A DNA stretch of 64,000 nucleotides from the NCBI RefSeq assembly GCF_033807575.1, contig NC_084704.1, positions 32,837,968 to 32,901,967 of the forward strand, written 5' to 3'. The translations under genes were made by a program, and so were the position numbers. Positions 34,699 to 47,188 of the stretch are shown piece by piece. Below the pieces are notes generated by a model, which saw only the letters and a list, made by a program, of their open reading frames with translations, had not been told where the DNA came from and searched no databases. Numbering within the stretch: position 1 is the stretch's first letter; each line of letters opens with the position of its first letter. Source of the DNA: Cydia pomonella. Its lineage: Eukaryota; Arthropoda; Insecta; Lepidoptera; Tortricidae.

Positions 34699-35123
34699 GG
34701 AGTAAACTGAATATATCATATATTAATTCACACATATTGATGAGTCCAACTCTAGTCGGTAGAGTACGGCCGACTTAATCCTGCTCATTTGTTTACTATT
34801 ACAAATCTCCTATCACAACATTATGACACAACATTAACTTTCTCTTTAGCATAAATTACAAATGCCTTCCATGGCATCTGCATCCTTTAATTTTTCCTTC
34901 TATTACAGTATTTATGTAATCGTCATATCGTGCCACCAACACGAAAGAAGAAGAAATCCTCTTCTGTTCCCATTTATCGTCATAATAAATGTATAAAAAT
35001 ATCTTACTAAATTCAAACTTTTCATTCGTTTTTTGTTCTGTTTAACTTCATACTTCTCACCCGTCGCCTTTTCCTCATCTAAAATGCACAGCGCGTGCTG
35101 TATTTAAGCGTTTTTTTATTTTA

Positions 35124-35218
35124 CCGGATCCGGTCCGGATCCGGTGATTTTTACCGGATCCGGTAGCTCTTGAAAAGTGCCGGATCCGGCCGGATTACCG
35201 GATCCGCCGGACCGGATT
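35124..35218. repeat. Right subterminal CCGGATCCGG array of the hAT element
   Basis: ACCGGATCCGGTCCGGATCC, TTACCGGATCCGGTAGC, GTGCCGGATCCGGCCGGATT and ACCGGATCCGCCGGACCGG mirror the left array. Confidence 0.85.
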
Positions 35219-35459
35219 GCAATCCCTAGGCCAATTACATCCACATGCAAACGGGCTTGATGTTGAGCCCGACTTCGGGCCCGAGTAAGATAATTTTTCC
35301 GTTACACCAAATATCAGCACATTTTACAATATTTGACATGTAAAAAATACTTTGTTTCTAATTGCCAAAAATGTTCAATGTTTGATATTTTTGCATGTGG
35401 ACGATTTTTTTACATTTCAAATATTGTTAATGTTGTGCTGATACTCCGTAAACCGGAAA

Positions 35460-35840
35460 ATGATTATCAGGGTCAACATCGGGACTGACTTCGGGCCCGA
35501 TATATGGAAGTATGCATGTAATTGGCCGTTTAAATGTAAATTCAATGGTATATGTATAACCCACATTTCAACAGTTTATTTAAGATCCGACAAAGTAGAC
35601 TTCTTATGGAATGCCCCAGGTGAATTAGAACAAATGGGCCGTATAGCAACTTATCCCGCTGATTTTACTGCAATGTCACGGAATTTGAAGGTGTCATTGA
35701 GTGTCACTTTTGGCATTAAGGTTCCAAAGCAAAGGGACAAACCTTCAATATCCGTGACTGTACAACTTAAAAACAGACGAGCTCGCGGGAAATGGCTAGT
35801 TAGAATATATTTTATGGAGCCAGCGGAGCTAATCTGCTAA
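35460..35840 (+). other. 126-codon open frame, no known family
   Basis: The first third translates the arm of a palindromic element (to 35529). The rest reads FLWNAPGELEQMGRIATYPA, then SVTFGIKVPKQRDKPSISVT. I recognise no domain. The mix of repeat and unique sequence argues against a gene, although the length is above the local background. Confidence 0.2.
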
Positions 35841-36750
35841 TATTGGAGCGCTCCCCGTAAAGCAAACCGCGCAGCACAGTGCAGTGGCGTGTCTAGCTCT
35901 CGCTTCTACTAAAATCTAGATAACCTACACACGTTTTAAAAGAAATAATATCGGCAATGGTATATACTACACATTACTTTTTTACTGAATTGCTCGCTAG
36001 ATGTCTCTTTTTAAAATGTTAACTAGTTACTCAACGAAGATTTTTCCTAAGACTATGAGGTCAAGTTGTATTATAAGGTCATTTCAGTAACTAAACAAGA
36101 TAAAGTAAAAGCTATATAGTGAAGTAATTAAAATATGAATAGTGTACCTAATATTAAAGTGAAGTGGTTAAATGCGGATTTAGAGCAAGCAGATGCCAAC
36201 AAAACACTTTAAAAATAATTAGTCTCCTCCTATAATTACCTTGTCTTTTTACTATTAATTGTGGTCAGGGTCGCAATTTCCGCCGTATGGAGACAACAAA
36301 CGACCGGTCTTTGTGAAGTAAGTATATAAGGAACGTATAATAATATAATATCAACAAAATATGGACAATTGATTCTATTATATCTTGTTCTACACCCGGT
36401 ATTAAGGAAACAAAAAAAATCGATTTCCTCAGCAATTTATAAGTAGTTCTAATAATAGGGCAAGGATTAGGGACAGATAGGTGAATGAAATAAATACATT
36501 CATTGCCCAGCCCAGTGAGACAATTTCGCCAGTATGAACTATGAACGTGTTACTCGTAGTACAAGATAGTGCACAGTGTACGGTGATTTTCTTAGTTCTT
36601 GTAAAGCGATAGCTGGACTTTACAAGTAGCACGTGGACTACCGGACTGCCTCCAAAATGGTGGTTAAACGAGTTTCAATAAATTCTCCATTTACTGCACA
36701 CTACCATATTAGTTTACTGTTACACTTACACTCAACTACTACTATGCTAC

Positions 36751-37081
36751 ACTATAGTAAACACCCCTATAATGGAACAGGCACCAGTAATGGGATGTTA
36801 TAGACAAATCCCGTTAAACAAGTATTTACCATCAGTTTTTAATCACTGGCAACATTTTACCATTAACAAGACACAAAGAGCTGCCTAAGTTTAATTTTTC
36901 ATTGATAATTGTTAGTTTGAAAATTAACGGCACCATACATCCCATGACTGGAGCAAAAAACCATAGTTTTAAATGGTTAATAATATTGAAACACATTGTA
37001 GTAGCTTTCATTAAATACATAGAAAACATAAAGGACGAATTGGACATTCAACTTTTAAAGCATTAAGCGGTAGAAATTTTA
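36751..37081 (+). repeat. 330-bp dispersed repeat, copy 2
   Basis: Same orientation and nearly the same length as 2306-2637. The longest shared blocks include ACACCCCTATAATGGAACAG and AAAGGACGAATTGGACATTC. Short open frames in the two copies are unrelated, so it is not a coding repeat. Confidence 0.9.
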
Positions 37082-38211
37082 CACAATATTAATGATTAAA
37101 AAACAAAGGAATAAATCATGAGGCTATCAAGATGGCGATGTCCGGAGTCCAATAGTAAAAGGAAAAATGTAATGTAAACAAATATGACACCTTTTTTTGG
37201 CATTTGACATCTAACCTAAAAATGTAATGGAGGTTGATATCATTGATATATTTTTAATTAACATATAATTTAACCATATATTTTTTGTTAGATTTGATAC
37301 AAATAAAATATTTAAGTATATACATTTTTGATAAGATCATGATTGTCTTCAAACAGTGCGTGATTATGAAGCAATTTCCGTTGGACTCCACTCTAGGTAC
37401 TTACATTGTTATTACGGATAATTTGTCTATTTTAATCATTTTAATGTTAATCTAATATCTAACAAAAACACCAACTGTCGTCACATAACTTTAATTAGGA
37501 TTTAAACTTATTCTAGTTTTGAAATCTGTGAAGGTTTTGATATTGGTATGATCACTTACTCTGATTAATGCGCGCAAAATACACCGAGTCGAGCGTAAAA
37601 GACATATAATTAAAATAACCAGACTTTCATGCAGACTTTGATTTAACAATCTATTACGATTTTAAACTTGTTTTGATAAGACTGATCGCTTACGCTGAAT
37701 GGTGCACGAGAACGCAATGAAAGTTTTGTCATTACGCAATTCAATCGATCTTATTGGTGTACGTCAGATGCAGTGACGAACCGTGAAGGTCGTATCAAAA
37801 GATGAAAACCTTAACAATTTTTCATATCGGAATCGGTCTTTTAACAAAATAAAATTGAAAAATAAGAATAGCTCTAGAGTTAAACCAAGCTAAATTGGCA
37901 GTGATTTTGATAGCCCAGATGGTGCGAGTGTTATTTAAACTTTATAATTTCATAATTACTAGCTAGGTGTATTAACGTACCTACTGGACCGTTAGAGTCC
38001 TTCTTGACTTTAATATAACAAAGTGAGGTGTTATTGTAAACGTTATGTTTTCATATAAATTTGATATTAATGGTGACGTGGCCACACTTTTTCATTGAAA
38101 ATGCTATGTTAGAAGTATAGTGACTTTACTTTTGAGTGGCATTCATGTGAGACACCTAATTCGATTCTTGTCTAATTGTCTGATAATTTTTTGACTTTTA
38201 TTTTTTTATTT
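37082..38211. other. Gene-free stretch
   Basis: Diverged repeat-like words (GATTTTAAACTTGTTTTGAT at 37660 resembles the repeat at 31190) but no clear element ends. Confidence 0.35.
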
Positions 38212-38441
38212 AGGATAAATTTATGATCGTTTTTTTATTCCTGACGCTTAGAGACATCTCTAATGAATAGTTCAGTTGTTTGTATTTTTTTATCATATAT
38301 TTTTTTGTGTAATTCGACATTTAGAGACTGAGAGAGATATCATTTCTAATAAAGTATCTAATATTTCATTGATTCCATATTAAAAGTAAGTAAAAGTGCC
38401 TCTGTAGCCTATTTGCTGAATAAATGTTTGATGTTTGATAT
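38212..38441 (+). mobile_element. LINE-like 3' end ending in TTGATGTTTGATA
   Basis: AGAGACATCTCTAATGAATA, GTGTAATTCGACATTTAGAG, AAAAGTGCCTCTGTAGCC and GCTGAATAAATGTTTGATGT are shared with the minus strand of 53374-53580. The AATAAATG plus short-repeat tail suggests a non-LTR element. Confidence 0.6.
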
Positions 38442-38980
38442 ATGCAGAATTAGCTTGGTCTGATTCTAGCGTCTTAAGGACTCTTGTGTCCTCTATCCTC
38501 CTAAGACCCTCGGTACTAATGTTTGTACATATTCCACAATCTATTTTGAACTTTAATTGAATAACAAAGAGTTCCAAATTCAGAAACATAACAACTGCTT
38601 CTGAGTCTCAGGAGGTTATAGGTACGTGCATTTTCTTCGAAGCGTAATGGAGCAAAAGAACCCTCATTTATTATTAAAAGTATTGCCCTGTTTGCTAAGA
38701 GTTTAACGCAGTCGATGAACATGCCTAAAAGGCTTTTCAATTTTCATTCTTTACTCCAGTTATTTCACGGAACTTGGCGGAAGGGGAAAATAATTGAGTA
38801 TAATCTCGTGTAACGGAACTAGAAAAAGGCGCAAAGCCTACAACGTGTAACAACAATAGTAGGGATCCGTTTTATCGGGAAAAAGTAGAAGAAAATATTT
38901 TTGACGCAAAAAAAAATCTATGCGGCAGGTCGTTCAAGTCGGTCATCCCTCCATACAAAGTAGACGCACTTTTAACCATT

Positions 38981-39360
38981 GGGGAGCTGGCAGACGAGTT
39001 TTTTCTGAACTTACATATGAATTCCTATCTGTTGCCACCAGTCTCATCGTTGTATCAGATGACGTAAATTTACTCTTTTTGGTACCTTTAAAGTGCCCGG
39101 CAGACGCACTTCCGGCCATATAGGAACTGGCAGACGAGTGGTTTCTGAAGCTACTAAATTCCTATCTGTTGCCAGCAGTTTCATCTTTGTATTCGATGAG
39201 GTAAATTTCACTTTTCTTGTAGCCGGAAGTGGTAAATTTTTTTCGTGCTTTCGCCCAATTAAAATTTTTTGAAACTATTTTTCCAAACTTAGCATCACTT
39301 TTATGTATTGTTGCCATGGGGCTTATCCTTGTATCAGATGACGTAGTAGATCATACGGTC
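38981..39360 (+). repeat. 140-bp degenerate tandem repeat, about 2.5 units
   Basis: GAGCTGGCAGACGAGTT at 38984 and GAACTGGCAGACGAGTG at 39124 start two units that both contain ATTCCTATCTGTTGCCA and TTTGTAT/TTGTATCAGATGA-type words. A third partial unit at 39275-39360 keeps GTATCAGATGACGTAG. The period is 140 bp. Short open frames in it are not conserved. Confidence 0.75.
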
Positions 39361-40315
39361 TCCGCCCCAACTAAAGGCCAAACATTTTTCGCGTCGAAAA
39401 AATGTTTTTCTGCTTTTTTCCTAGTCAGAACATGATGAAACAAATCCCCACAATTTTTGTTACACTTTGTATAAATGGAAGACCCTGACAATAGTTATTT
39501 GTGCAACAAGAGAGGAAAGTTGGTTTTTTCTGGGGAGTGTTGATTTCGCTCGTGATTCAATTATAGAATCTTTCGTTTACTCGGGACTCAAAAACACGAG
39601 ATGTAAAATACCTTTACTCTCGTGTGACACATACAACTTTTCACCTCAGTAGTGAGAACATATTAAAGGTTAAAACAATTCAACATCAAGTAAAGTTTTC
39701 ATTACTGTATTCATGGCCTTCACTAAATTAAAAAGCTACTTTGTCTCACTCCCAGAGTGCCGAAAGTAGGCTTGTTCGAGCTGCTGAGGTGAAAAAGGAA
39801 GATTCATGAATTTTTCGATTTAGTCGCCTTTTTTAAGTAACGAAAAGGATTGATTAGAGTATTTGTTAGCTGTACGTCCAATACGCAGTTTGTACAAATC
39901 ATATTTCAATTCGTATTTCTATACATTATGAATGATTCTAGTATTATGCAGGAACCAACAAAATACCCTTAATTGTAAATACCTGTATGTTGAGATAAAT
40001 GTAATATGTTACTGATATGATATGATACATTTTTCAAGTTTTTTTAGGAAGCTTACCTATAACTAAATAATTTATTTAAATAGCCATAAATTGTGTTTAA
40101 AGAACTTTATTTCTCAAAAGAAATTTTACATTTCACTTAATGAGAATATATACTAAATCAAAAGTAAGTCAGTGAGCATCGCAAGTTATACAAAACAAAC
40201 AAAAATAATAATTAATAGTAGCACACTACAGGTAGCACTATAAAAGTCCAGAGACTTACACTTAAAATACAGAACAAGTTCATTTTAGAAAGAAATTAAA
40301 ATTTAGCTTTTAAAT

Positions 40316-40423
40316 TATCAATAATTTACACTTGGTACATATCAATATGTTGCACAAGCATCATGTACGATTTTTGCATATATTATATTGATATGTACCT
40401 AGCGAAGTGTAAATTATTGATAA
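40316..40423. mobile_element. 108-bp palindromic element
   Basis: TTATCAATAATTTACACTT, GGTACATATCAATAT and their complements ATATTGATATGTACC, AAGTGTAAATTATTGATAA form the arms around a roughly 40-bp centre. Confidence 0.8.
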
Positions 40424-40675
40424 GTAAAGGCTCCAGAATTAATGTGCCATAATCACAAGATTATGTTAAAAAATCTCATTAAAGCGATGTAAATAAAACA
40501 TTATAATTTGATATACTAAAATGGCTGGGCTATATGGCTAACATATTTTCTTGGGTACCTATTATACTTACCTATCAGCCAACACGCCCTCACGTAAGCA
40601 AACACATTATCAATGAACAGTATTATATATTTAACGATAGTTTCATTGTGTCTCTTTTGCATCATTTGCGTGGAC

Positions 40676-40850
40676 GTGGTAAATTACGTCCAAAAGAGAG
40701 GTATGGGCATTGTGAATGTCATCTTGATTTGTGTGGTAGAGTACAGCACAGCGGATGTCATTCCAGATCTAGAGCAGAGCCCAACTGGGGAAGTACCTCC
40801 ACCTTACAGAAAACCGCAGCCAAATAACACTAGGCCCTACTCATACACTA
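40676..40850 (-). repeat. Partial copy of the 28651-29015 repeat
   Basis: Reverse orientation, covering AATTACGTCCAAAAGAGAGG to CAGAAAACCGCAGCCAAATA. Two short open frames here are translations of the repeat. Confidence 0.8.
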
Positions 40851-41814
40851 ACACACCTACACTAACTATAAATTAATACGGAACTTAATTGTGTTAAAAA
40901 CTAAATTTATAAATAGAATGGGCGGTTGCACTCACATAGTAAGGGAACACCAATGTGTATTGACCGCGAATTTTCAATGTTCCTTCTATTAGGGGAGTGA
41001 TCTGAGTGCAATACACGCGGATTTAGCTTCATTGTAAAGTAGTTGCATCATTGCTATGTATGTTCCGAATTTAGTACTCGACACAAGACGTTTTAATTCC
41101 AGTAACAAATGGTGCAAAATTATCTTGATTTTTCTGAAAACTGTCCATCGATGTTATCTGTAAATTGTTTGCTATAAACAGTAGGTCTGTATTAATATAA
41201 AACAACTTACTTTGCTTTTTTTAAATCTCTCGTTTAAACAAACTTGAAAACTGGGAAAAGGATTTTATTTCTGGAAATGAAACTTTTTCGATTCTGTTCC
41301 GAAAATTTTCTCAAAATGTTTGAAGCCGTTTCCGTGAACCAACAAACGCAAGTACTTTTTATATTATATGATATGTGCCTAATCATTATTTATATTTATT
41401 ACTTATTTATGTTTTCTTTATTTGCAGACCCCAGATAAAACCTGGGACTAAGGGTAAGAAGAAGAAGAAGCACAGTAACATATATAAGTATACTTACATA
41501 AGGCGGACTTAATGCCACACGGCATGTTTCTTATCTTACAGAAAAAACATTAGATATTTCAAAAAAATCTGTGAAGTCTCAAGTCTCTTATCAACAGACC
41601 ACCATCACGTGAGTTTACTCCATATGGCGTGCATGGCAGGTTTGCATGTGACAGACCGAGTGACACTGGAACAGTCAATTTATGACGACGAAACTATTTA
41701 TGCTGGCCAAAGGAGTCGGGACACGATAGTGGAACAGATTACATTATTAGTGGAGTAGATACGCCACTCTCGTACATACAAAAATAGAAGAGGAATTTAG
41801 TGTTACAATTCTAA

Positions 41815-42025
41815 CCACTTGAGTTAACCGACCGGGGTATATAGACCGTGATTAGGTAGCGTTTTGTATTATTTTCGAGCTCTCGACCCCCCGTGAACAA
41901 GATGCATGTAACTGCGTCGAAATATCGGGAGCTGATAAACAATACACATAGTAACAACGGTCCATATTGTGTACGGTACGTCTAGTGAAACTAACCGTGA
42001 AGCATTCAAAACTGCAATACTAACC
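41815..42025 (+). repeat. Repeat with ATGCATGTAACTGCGTCGAA core, uninterrupted
   Basis: Contains TTAACCGACCGGGGTATATA, GACCGTGATTAGGTAGCG, AAGATGCATGTAACTGCGTC and AGTGAAACTAACCGTGAAGC. It gives the unsplit order for 30283-30770. Confidence 0.7.
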
Positions 42026-42029
42026 AGTT

Positions 42030-42090
42030 TAAGTTATCCTAGGCTCCCGTGAGCCGTGGCAAAATGGCGGGAGAACGCCAGGAATTTGAT
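42030..42090 (+). mobile_element. SINE/LINE tail fragment (family B end)
   Basis: TCCTAGGCTCCCGTGAGCCG, TGGCAAAATGGCGGGAG and AACGCCAGGAA match the end of family B. Confidence 0.5.
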
Positions 42091-42629
42091 GAATATTAGA
42101 TTCCTATCTGTTCATCACACAACCCTTATCCAGGTTCACTTAACAGTAATTTAACTAATCAGATACTGAACTGTCACTCATAGTCAAAACTTGAAATCAA
42201 CAACACTATTAAATAAATATCAAATTAACTAGCTATCTACGATTTAGTAACTCTATGGTCATATTAATACTAATAACCAATTTACAAAATGACTTAAACA
42301 TGTAAAAAATCCCGTCAGATTTTTAAACTTCGTTTTGTTCAAATACAGTTGTATTGAGAGGTATATAGGTCAACCATTGTAAAGTAGAGACTTTCTAAGT
42401 ATTGATTCCCAAAGTAACCTAAGATCAGGCTGCAGTCAAAAAAACTACCTATTAAAGATAATGTTATCCTGATCATTTTCCCGCCGTTTCCATACTCGTT
42501 TTAGTTAGTCATTGTCTGCTTTAGCTTCACGCCATTCATGGGTTAGTTAGTTGAGTGGCTCCACCCACCCGCATTTAATTAGGGATTTCTTAAAAAAAGT
42601 AGTCTCTCGGCTTAACTATAGTAATCTAA

Positions 42630-42840
42630 ATTGTATTTTTTCTTATTTAATGCATGTTAATTATAAGATGTAATGTTATGAAAAGATGTGTCTCGCCGAG
42701 TTTCTTGCCGGTCCATATTGGGATACCCTCCTCCAATTGAGGGGGGATATAAATTTTCTCGGGTCAGAGGTGTAGGGTTAGAGCCGGTGTAGCTTTATAT
42801 GATGTTCATAAGCGCATTGAATAATAAACTATCTTTATCT
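42630..42840 (+). mobile_element. LINE-like 3' end, copy 2
   Basis: Same blocks as 26143-26310, followed by AATAATAAACTATCTTTATC, a plausible poly-A-like tail. Confidence 0.65.
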
Positions 42841-42891
42841 AAGCTTTATATATGTCTATTTAATTACCAAATTAAATCAAAATCTTTACAA

Positions 42892-43086
42892 CAGTACCCC
42901 TAGTGTAAATATTTTCGACAGCGAAACGTTACGTACGCGTTTGCCTTAAGTGTCATTTTGTATGAGATTTTTGACTTTCCAAAACGTCCCGCTTGGCGCG
43001 CTGTTCAAATACCCATACAAAATGAGACTTAACGCAAACGCGTACGTCACGTTTCGCTATCGACTAAATTTACACTAGGGGCACTG
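42892..43086. mobile_element. 195-bp palindromic MITE, copy 2
   Basis: Inverted relative of 5060-5254, exactly the same length and almost the same sequence, beginning CAGTACCCCTAGTGTAAAT and ending CACTAGGGGCACTG. A target duplication is not clear. Confidence 0.9.
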
Positions 43087-43089
43087 TTT

Positions 43090-44191
43090 AGTAAAAAAGG
43101 TAACACAATTACTTTTTGTTAACATATCGTCGGGATAATAGAATACCGCGTAATTAACAACTGCAGTAAGGTCCAATTATCTTCTATAAGTACATTAAAA
43201 TAATTCTACGGATTACGCTCACGTATTTTTAATCACTCGCGCGACATGTTTCGGAGAGCTTAGATCTCCTTTCTCAAGCAATAACATTGCGAGAAGCGTT
43301 CACGACGTCTGTGAATCGCATACTCTCGATTCTTTTAATGTTAGTATGTCTCACGATAGTTTACATTGTTTGAATTTCGAACTTTTTCGACTTTGCACAT
43401 TATTGCACAATCACCGAAGATAAACCAGATACCTGTATATAATCCTATATTTTCTGTTTTATTGAGGCATTACACTTGTAAGCGAAGGGAAGAGTAGCAA
43501 CGGTGAAGAAAGACGTTTTCACTTGTTTAATATTCACGAGCTTTCTTTGAGGTCCGCGAGGCAAATGGCGCGGCTAAAACGAGCGGTGTTCACGTATTAA
43601 AGGGGATTAAAGGTTTAAGTACGTATACCAGTATTTAAAACATAGTGTTTATGACGAAATAATTTATATATTTTATCTACACGCATCATTAGACAATTTA
43701 TAGTATTATTTTAGACAATATCGGAATAGCATTGCTTTTAAACAATCCTTAAGTGAGTACTTTTGCTGGTAGAATGGCAATGACTCATTTTGGGTTATCG
43801 CTCCAACCAAGTAAGTGATGACCTAAAGCCAGGCAATGAAAAGGAGACGTAAGATACTGCGTGCCACGCGAAACTTGCGTCGGAGGAAATGGTCATCACG
43901 CGGATTTTTATCTTTTATCTCAATTGAAAGTCTAGGTACTTCTATTTGAAATTTTGCTCATACAATCACTAGCTATTTAACACTAAAATAATAATGCTAT
44001 AATATGCAGGGTAACGATATACAACTGAAAATTAGACATGTTTTCGTGATTTTATCAATCAAGCCAACTTTTAAGGTTTTGGTTGGATTTTGCCCTTGCA
44101 AATATAGTCTAGTTTGATATTTTCCCTTGATTAAAACGAGTTAATACTCCATACAAAAACTACCAATTTGCGTTAGCCCCCTCTTAAAACC
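43090..44191. other. Non-coding stretch with a possible repeat piece
   Basis: No gene seen. GACATGTTTCGGAGAGCTTA and ATTGCGAGAAGCGTTCACGA (43238-43303) resemble a repeat I have met in Lepidoptera, but only one copy is present here. Confidence 0.35.
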
Positions 44192-44800
44192 TATGTATAG
44201 TACATTACTACAGAGGCCGGGACGAAAGGGGTTGCCGGCCGAAGACATATAGACGGCCGAGCGAAGCAACCTCATATTTTCCGCCAGATATGTATAGTGC
44301 TTTTCTCAAACATACAATGAAATTATAATTAAAATAGGATGATGATTGTTTTATGTCCTAATGTGATAGGTTATCCAGTGCGTGGAATATTGAAGGGCGT
44401 TCCTCTTAAAATTAGATTATTTTGGCGCTACGATGCACGCCATTACGCTTTTTTCCTTTTTCTTTTTGTGTTTTTTATTATTACTTTGGGGTTTACTAAA
44501 GGCGGAACAAAAATTTGACTAATTTTGCGCTACGACGCACGGTTTAGGAGGTTATAGATCCTATAAAGATGTTTTTTTCAGTCATGCAGCATAGCGCAAA
44601 AATAATCAAATTTTCGTTCCTCTTTAGGAAACCCTGAAATAATAATAATAAAACACAAAAAAAAAAAAAAACAATAAAGAAAAATAAGGACTTTGCCGGC
44701 CTAGGCCTGCAAGATTTGTATAAAATTCCATTAACGACCTCTTCACCTAGCCGCACCTGAAACGTCATACTTTGCAGCCTAATTATAAGGAACATAACAT
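44192..44800 (+). repeat. F500 repeat, copy 4, with internal foreign hairpin
   Basis: The left part (TATAGTACATTACTACAGAG, GCCGGG; TATGTATAGTGCTTTTCTCA) and right part (GGCCTAGGCCTGCAAG, TAAAATTCCATTAACG, TAGCCGCACCTGAAACG) are F500. Between them lies unrelated sequence with an inverted repeat: GTGTTTTTTATTATTACTTT and AAACCCTGAAATAATAATAA, continued by TTTTGCGCTA/TAGCGCAAAA. Confidence 0.7.
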
Positions 44801-46736
44801 CAATATTTCACTGCATGCTCGAGAACAATATACTATAGATCGGGTCATTCACGATGACGTGCCGATTTTTCAAATCTAACCTTTGATAACATGACATTAC
44901 GAGTCATAGACACGATATATAGTGTAATAGATAGATTGGCACAGAGGTGCGCCGTGCTAAAGTACAAAGTGAGCGTGCCATGTCTTTGTCGGGAACTTGT
45001 CACATATTGCATAGACTTTGCTTGCCAAGGCAGAGTCAATAACTCAACGCGAAAACCACTTTTCAGGTTATAAGTTTCATGTTGAGTTGGGAACGGTGTG
45101 ATTGTTAGCGGAAATTTAGCGTTTTGTTCATAATTCATAATTTCATAATTCATTTATAATCATGTGTTACATAAGGTCTTACAAAGAGCATTTTACAGCT
45201 AGTGTTCACATGGACCCTGTTAAAACTAATTACTAAAGACATGATATTTAAATATTTAACATTTATACTTTTAAAAAAAATAGCTATGGACTGTAGTTTG
45301 AAACAAATTTATTTATTTATAAACTATGCCGGCACATCATTGAGGAGCGGAATTTTTTTGTTAGAGATGCCGACTTTAGTTCTATACCTCAATGCCCTAC
45401 GGTATTGGTATCTCTATCAAAACCGTCTAGTTTTGCCAGAACCCTTACTTTAAATGAATTCCATCAAAAATATCGGGGTTTGTTGATTAATTTATTTCAC
45501 TCATATCATCATTTCTTTTTCATGAAAATTAAAGAGAAAATAGTTTTCAATGCACACTAATATTTAGCGTGTTTTTGTAAACTGTACACAACTACATGCA
45601 AGTGGGGCTTCAGGTAACTTTTTTACATAGGTAGTTATAGTTTCTATTTTTCTCCGTGAGCTTCTACGGATTATCGTCTTATCTATTGTTTAAAAACCGC
45701 AAAGGCGCGTGCCACTATGAAAAAATGGTCAAGCCGCATAGGTAGCGTTTCGTACTCTATTGAGCACGGAATAAGATTCATTATGAACTAATACAGAATT
45801 CTAACAGAATAGCTGTCTGATCTCTATTGGTGCGTCTAAGGTAGGCGACTAAACGCTCTCAAACCAGCTTAACTTGTGACACTGCGATCCGAAACAAAGA
45901 TACGTATTCGAAGACCTCGCTTGCACTGGTAATGCGAGCGCACGGCTAGCTAGCGCCAAAGAAGCAATGTTATGTTTCTCGAGGAGCAGGTAAAAAACAG
46001 GGCCGGATTTTCACACAAATATATTACACTTTATTACACTTTTCACACAAATATAAAGCTGTTACATCGGTCAACTAGCGAACGTTAGTTCAACCTAGTT
46101 TTATAAGGTGTTAAACTTTTTTTTGTATTTTTCTGAGGATTTGTGTGGAGATTTTTACTAGTAGAATAAATGTACGTCAGTTTATTATTAAACTCGGTAT
46201 TTGTTCTTGCTTCCCCTTCGAGACCCTAGTGCAAAATTGTACAACAGCAAGAAATAGTTAGTAAAAATAATAATTATTGTGTTTCTGAAAATTATACAAG
46301 TATATTTTTGTATTATATGTTTACGGTGTTAAAATAATTTTGTTACCTTGAAATAAACGCATTATATAACCATTTTGTTTTATGCCTTAAATAATGATAA
46401 AAGTCTAATAAAGTCCGTTAAAAGTAATTTTATTGGCGCAATAAAGCCTACGACGGGCGACCCGCGGGTAGGTAAGTAATGGTCTCTGGTCCCTATCCAG
46501 AAATAACAACTTTAATATTAATAATATTTCAATTATATATATTTATTTAAACTAAAAAAAAATAAAAAAATACGAATGGCGGACTTAATGTTTTAAGTCA
46601 TTTTCTACCATTCAACCATAGGGCAAAACACAAATTTTCGGATGTGGGTAGTGAGGAAGATAATTCAGAAAACTAAACTACTTATTCACAATTTTGGAAA
46701 TTGATAACATAATTTACAATGTTATATACATATATG
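44801..46736. other. Gene-free stretch
   Basis: Short open frames at 44845-45453 on both strands have no recognisable domain. A TTCACACAAATATA word is repeated at 46009 and 46041. Confidence 0.35.
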
Positions 46737-46927
46737 TTACCGTAAAAACGCGTTTTCTCAGTTTAAAGTAGTTTTCCGAAACACCTTCGTGTAAATGAGG
46801 TTTAATTTATTTTAGTCAAAACTTTTAGCAGGTAATTATCTGTAATTATTCTATTTAAAATTTAGTTATAACTAGTTTTGACTAGGGGAAACGCGTTTTT
46901 ATTACATAAAACTAGTTTTCACGGTCG

Positions 46928-47188
46928 GATGACTGGTCTTGCCTAGTGGGTAGCGATCCTGCCTATGAAGCCGATGGTCCCGGGTTCAAATCCTGGTAAG
47001 GGCATTTATTCGTGTGATGAACACGGATATTTGATCCTGAGTCATGAGTGTTTTCCATGTATTTAAGTATTTACTTACGACTATTATATATATTGTTGCC
47101 TAAGTAACCACAGCACAAGCTTTATTGAGCTGACTGTGGGATTTTAGTCAATTTGTGTAATAATATTCATTTATTCTATGTTTTATTT
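46928..47188 (+). mobile_element. tRNA-derived SINE family A, full length
   Basis: A box TTGCCTAGTGGG and B box GGTTCAAATCC are spaced as in a tRNA promoter. GGTAAGGGCATTTATTCG, the body and GTCAATTTGTGTAATAATAT plus a T/A tail follow. It interrupts the element at 46737-48227. Confidence 0.88.

Larger units (their letters stand above)
33901..35228. mobile_element. 1328-bp non-autonomous hAT-like element
   Basis: Ends TAGGGATTGCAA and TTGCAATCCCTA are inverted. The 8-bp GGCCAATT is duplicated exactly on both sides (33893-33900, 35229-35236), as hAT elements produce. Both subterminal regions are arrays of GGATCCGG-type motifs. The interior has no recognisable transposase. Confidence 0.9.
33888..35533. 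mobile_element. Palindromic element with TTAA flanks, containing a hAT insertion
   Basis: Excluding the hAT element, the left arm CGGCCAATTACATCCACATG and the complement of the right arm GCATGTAATTGGCCG match, and the match continues through ACTTCGGGCCCGA and ATATCAGCACA/TGTGCTGATA. TTAA lies at 33888-33891 and 35530-35533, like a piggyBac-type target. No transposase frame. Confidence 0.75.
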
